From assembly GCF_000813725.1 (NCBI RefSeq), contig NZ_JWLD01000068.1:42741-106740 (forward strand): a stretch of 64,000 nucleotides of DNA, read 5' to 3'. Source of the DNA: Leisingera sp. ANG-Vp (GTDB lineage: Bacteria; Pseudomonadota; Alphaproteobacteria; Rhodobacterales; Rhodobacteraceae). Both the position numbers and the translations under genes were made by a program. The notes under the pieces were generated by a model. It was not told where the DNA came from. It did not search any database and saw nothing but the letters and a program-made list of their open reading frames with translations. Positions within the stretch are counted from its first letter, which is position 1. The number at the start of each line of letters is the position of its first letter. Of this stretch, positions 63,821 to 64,000 are shown one piece after another.

Positions 63821-64000
63821 CTACCGCAGCCGGAACCGCTGGCGCAGGCCAAGGCCGAGGAAGAACAACAGCGGCAGGCTGGCGACGGTTTGGACGCCGG
63901 AGAAGAATTGCAGCACCGGAGGCAGAACTCCCAGCACATCTGACAAGAATGTCCGCCCGAACCCAAACAGCGGAAACAGGTTGGAGAAGCTGAGCGCCAT
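63821..64000 (-). CDS. C-terminal part of a membrane protein, cut by window edge
   Basis: Open on the minus strand from the window end to the TAG at 63823-63821. The fragment MALSFSNLFPLFGFGRTFLS, then VLPPVLQFFSGVQTVASLPLLFFLGLGLRQRFRLR, has a hydrophobic helix and a short basic tail. The ATG at 64000 is probably not the true start. No family can be assigned from this piece. Confidence 0.6.
   Translation of the reverse strand: MALSFSNLFPLFGFGRTFLSDVLGVLPPVLQFFSGVQTVASLPLLFFLGLGLRQRFRLR

Noticed and set aside
1-64000. CRISPR arrays, tRNA/rRNA genes, insertion sequences and prophage
   Set aside because: No regularly spaced repeats, no cloverleaf or rRNA signatures, and no transposase, integrase or phage structural genes were recognised when reading both strands; a tRNAscan, Infernal or ISfinder run would be decisive.

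Overview
The window looks like a chromosomal segment of a marine alphaproteobacterium of the Roseobacter group (Rhodobacteraceae, Phaeobacter/Leisingera/Ruegeria-like). The reasons are the high GC of nearly all genes, a GcrA cell-cycle regulator, a PopZ-like polar protein, a DUF6280-type small protein, MeaB, many ATGA/GTGA gene overlaps and abundant GC-rich intergenic hairpins. No rRNA, tRNA, CRISPR array, insertion sequence or prophage was recognised. The species call is inference; no search was run.

Layout. 1-1416: a cobalt-type nitrile hydratase operon on the minus strand (alpha, beta, and an accessory gene cut by the window edge). 1620-7267: secG, pyrG, a DUF983 protein divergent from a MocR regulator across a perfect palindrome holding an FNR-type box, a DUF1992 protein and class I fructose-bisphosphate aldolase. 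7279-12825: two small overlapping genes, a crotonase, an SMP-30-like protein, a HisC-like aminotransferase and a class V aminotransferase. 13007-20809: MsbA-like ABC exporter, GT2 glycosyltransferase, ygfZ and fructosamine kinase (overlapping pair), efp, DUF6280 and cobQ. 21021-25971: PopZ-like protein, TolC, a PCMT-like methyltransferase, two tandem DksA/TraR zinc-finger genes each with a CRP/FNR-type box at the same distance upstream, an entericidin-like lipoprotein and a small exported protein.

25972-31130 is the anomalous part. lepA is flanked on both sides by AT-rich DNA: an orphan AT-rich gene (26369-27388) with a putative zinc motif, and a composite gene (29589-31130) whose first roughly 650 nt are AT-rich and whose remainder has native high GC. 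31402-40598: small conserved proteins, LysR regulator, low-molecular-weight phosphatase, CobB sirtuin, a copper pair (PCu(A)C and a Cys-rich exported protein), rpmB, a hydrolase, meaB and hrpB. 40887-49832: Nudix protein, Pit phosphate transporter, SDR, isochorismatase-like hydrolase, the ACT/argF/argD arginine group, DMT and MFS transporters. 49838-56622: ABC-2 permease, gcrA, copC-copD, YHS protein, yghU, NTF2-like, SseB-like, UDG-family. 56863-61558: capsule export and KDO genes (kpsT, kpsE, kdsA, phosphohexomutase). 61805-64000: AsmA-like protein and a partial membrane protein.

How genes work together. Three signals point to oxygen or redox control through CRP/FNR-family regulators (4378, 24928, 25402). 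Copper handling appears twice (PCu(A)C locus and copC-copD). Arginine synthesis (argD, argF) is followed by an ACT-domain protein. The kps/kdsA block suggests a KDO-linked surface polysaccharide, but its membrane permease kpsM is not next to it. Intergenic DNA carries at least three families of REP-like palindromic repeats, one of which keeps conserved flanks around a different central palindrome in each copy.
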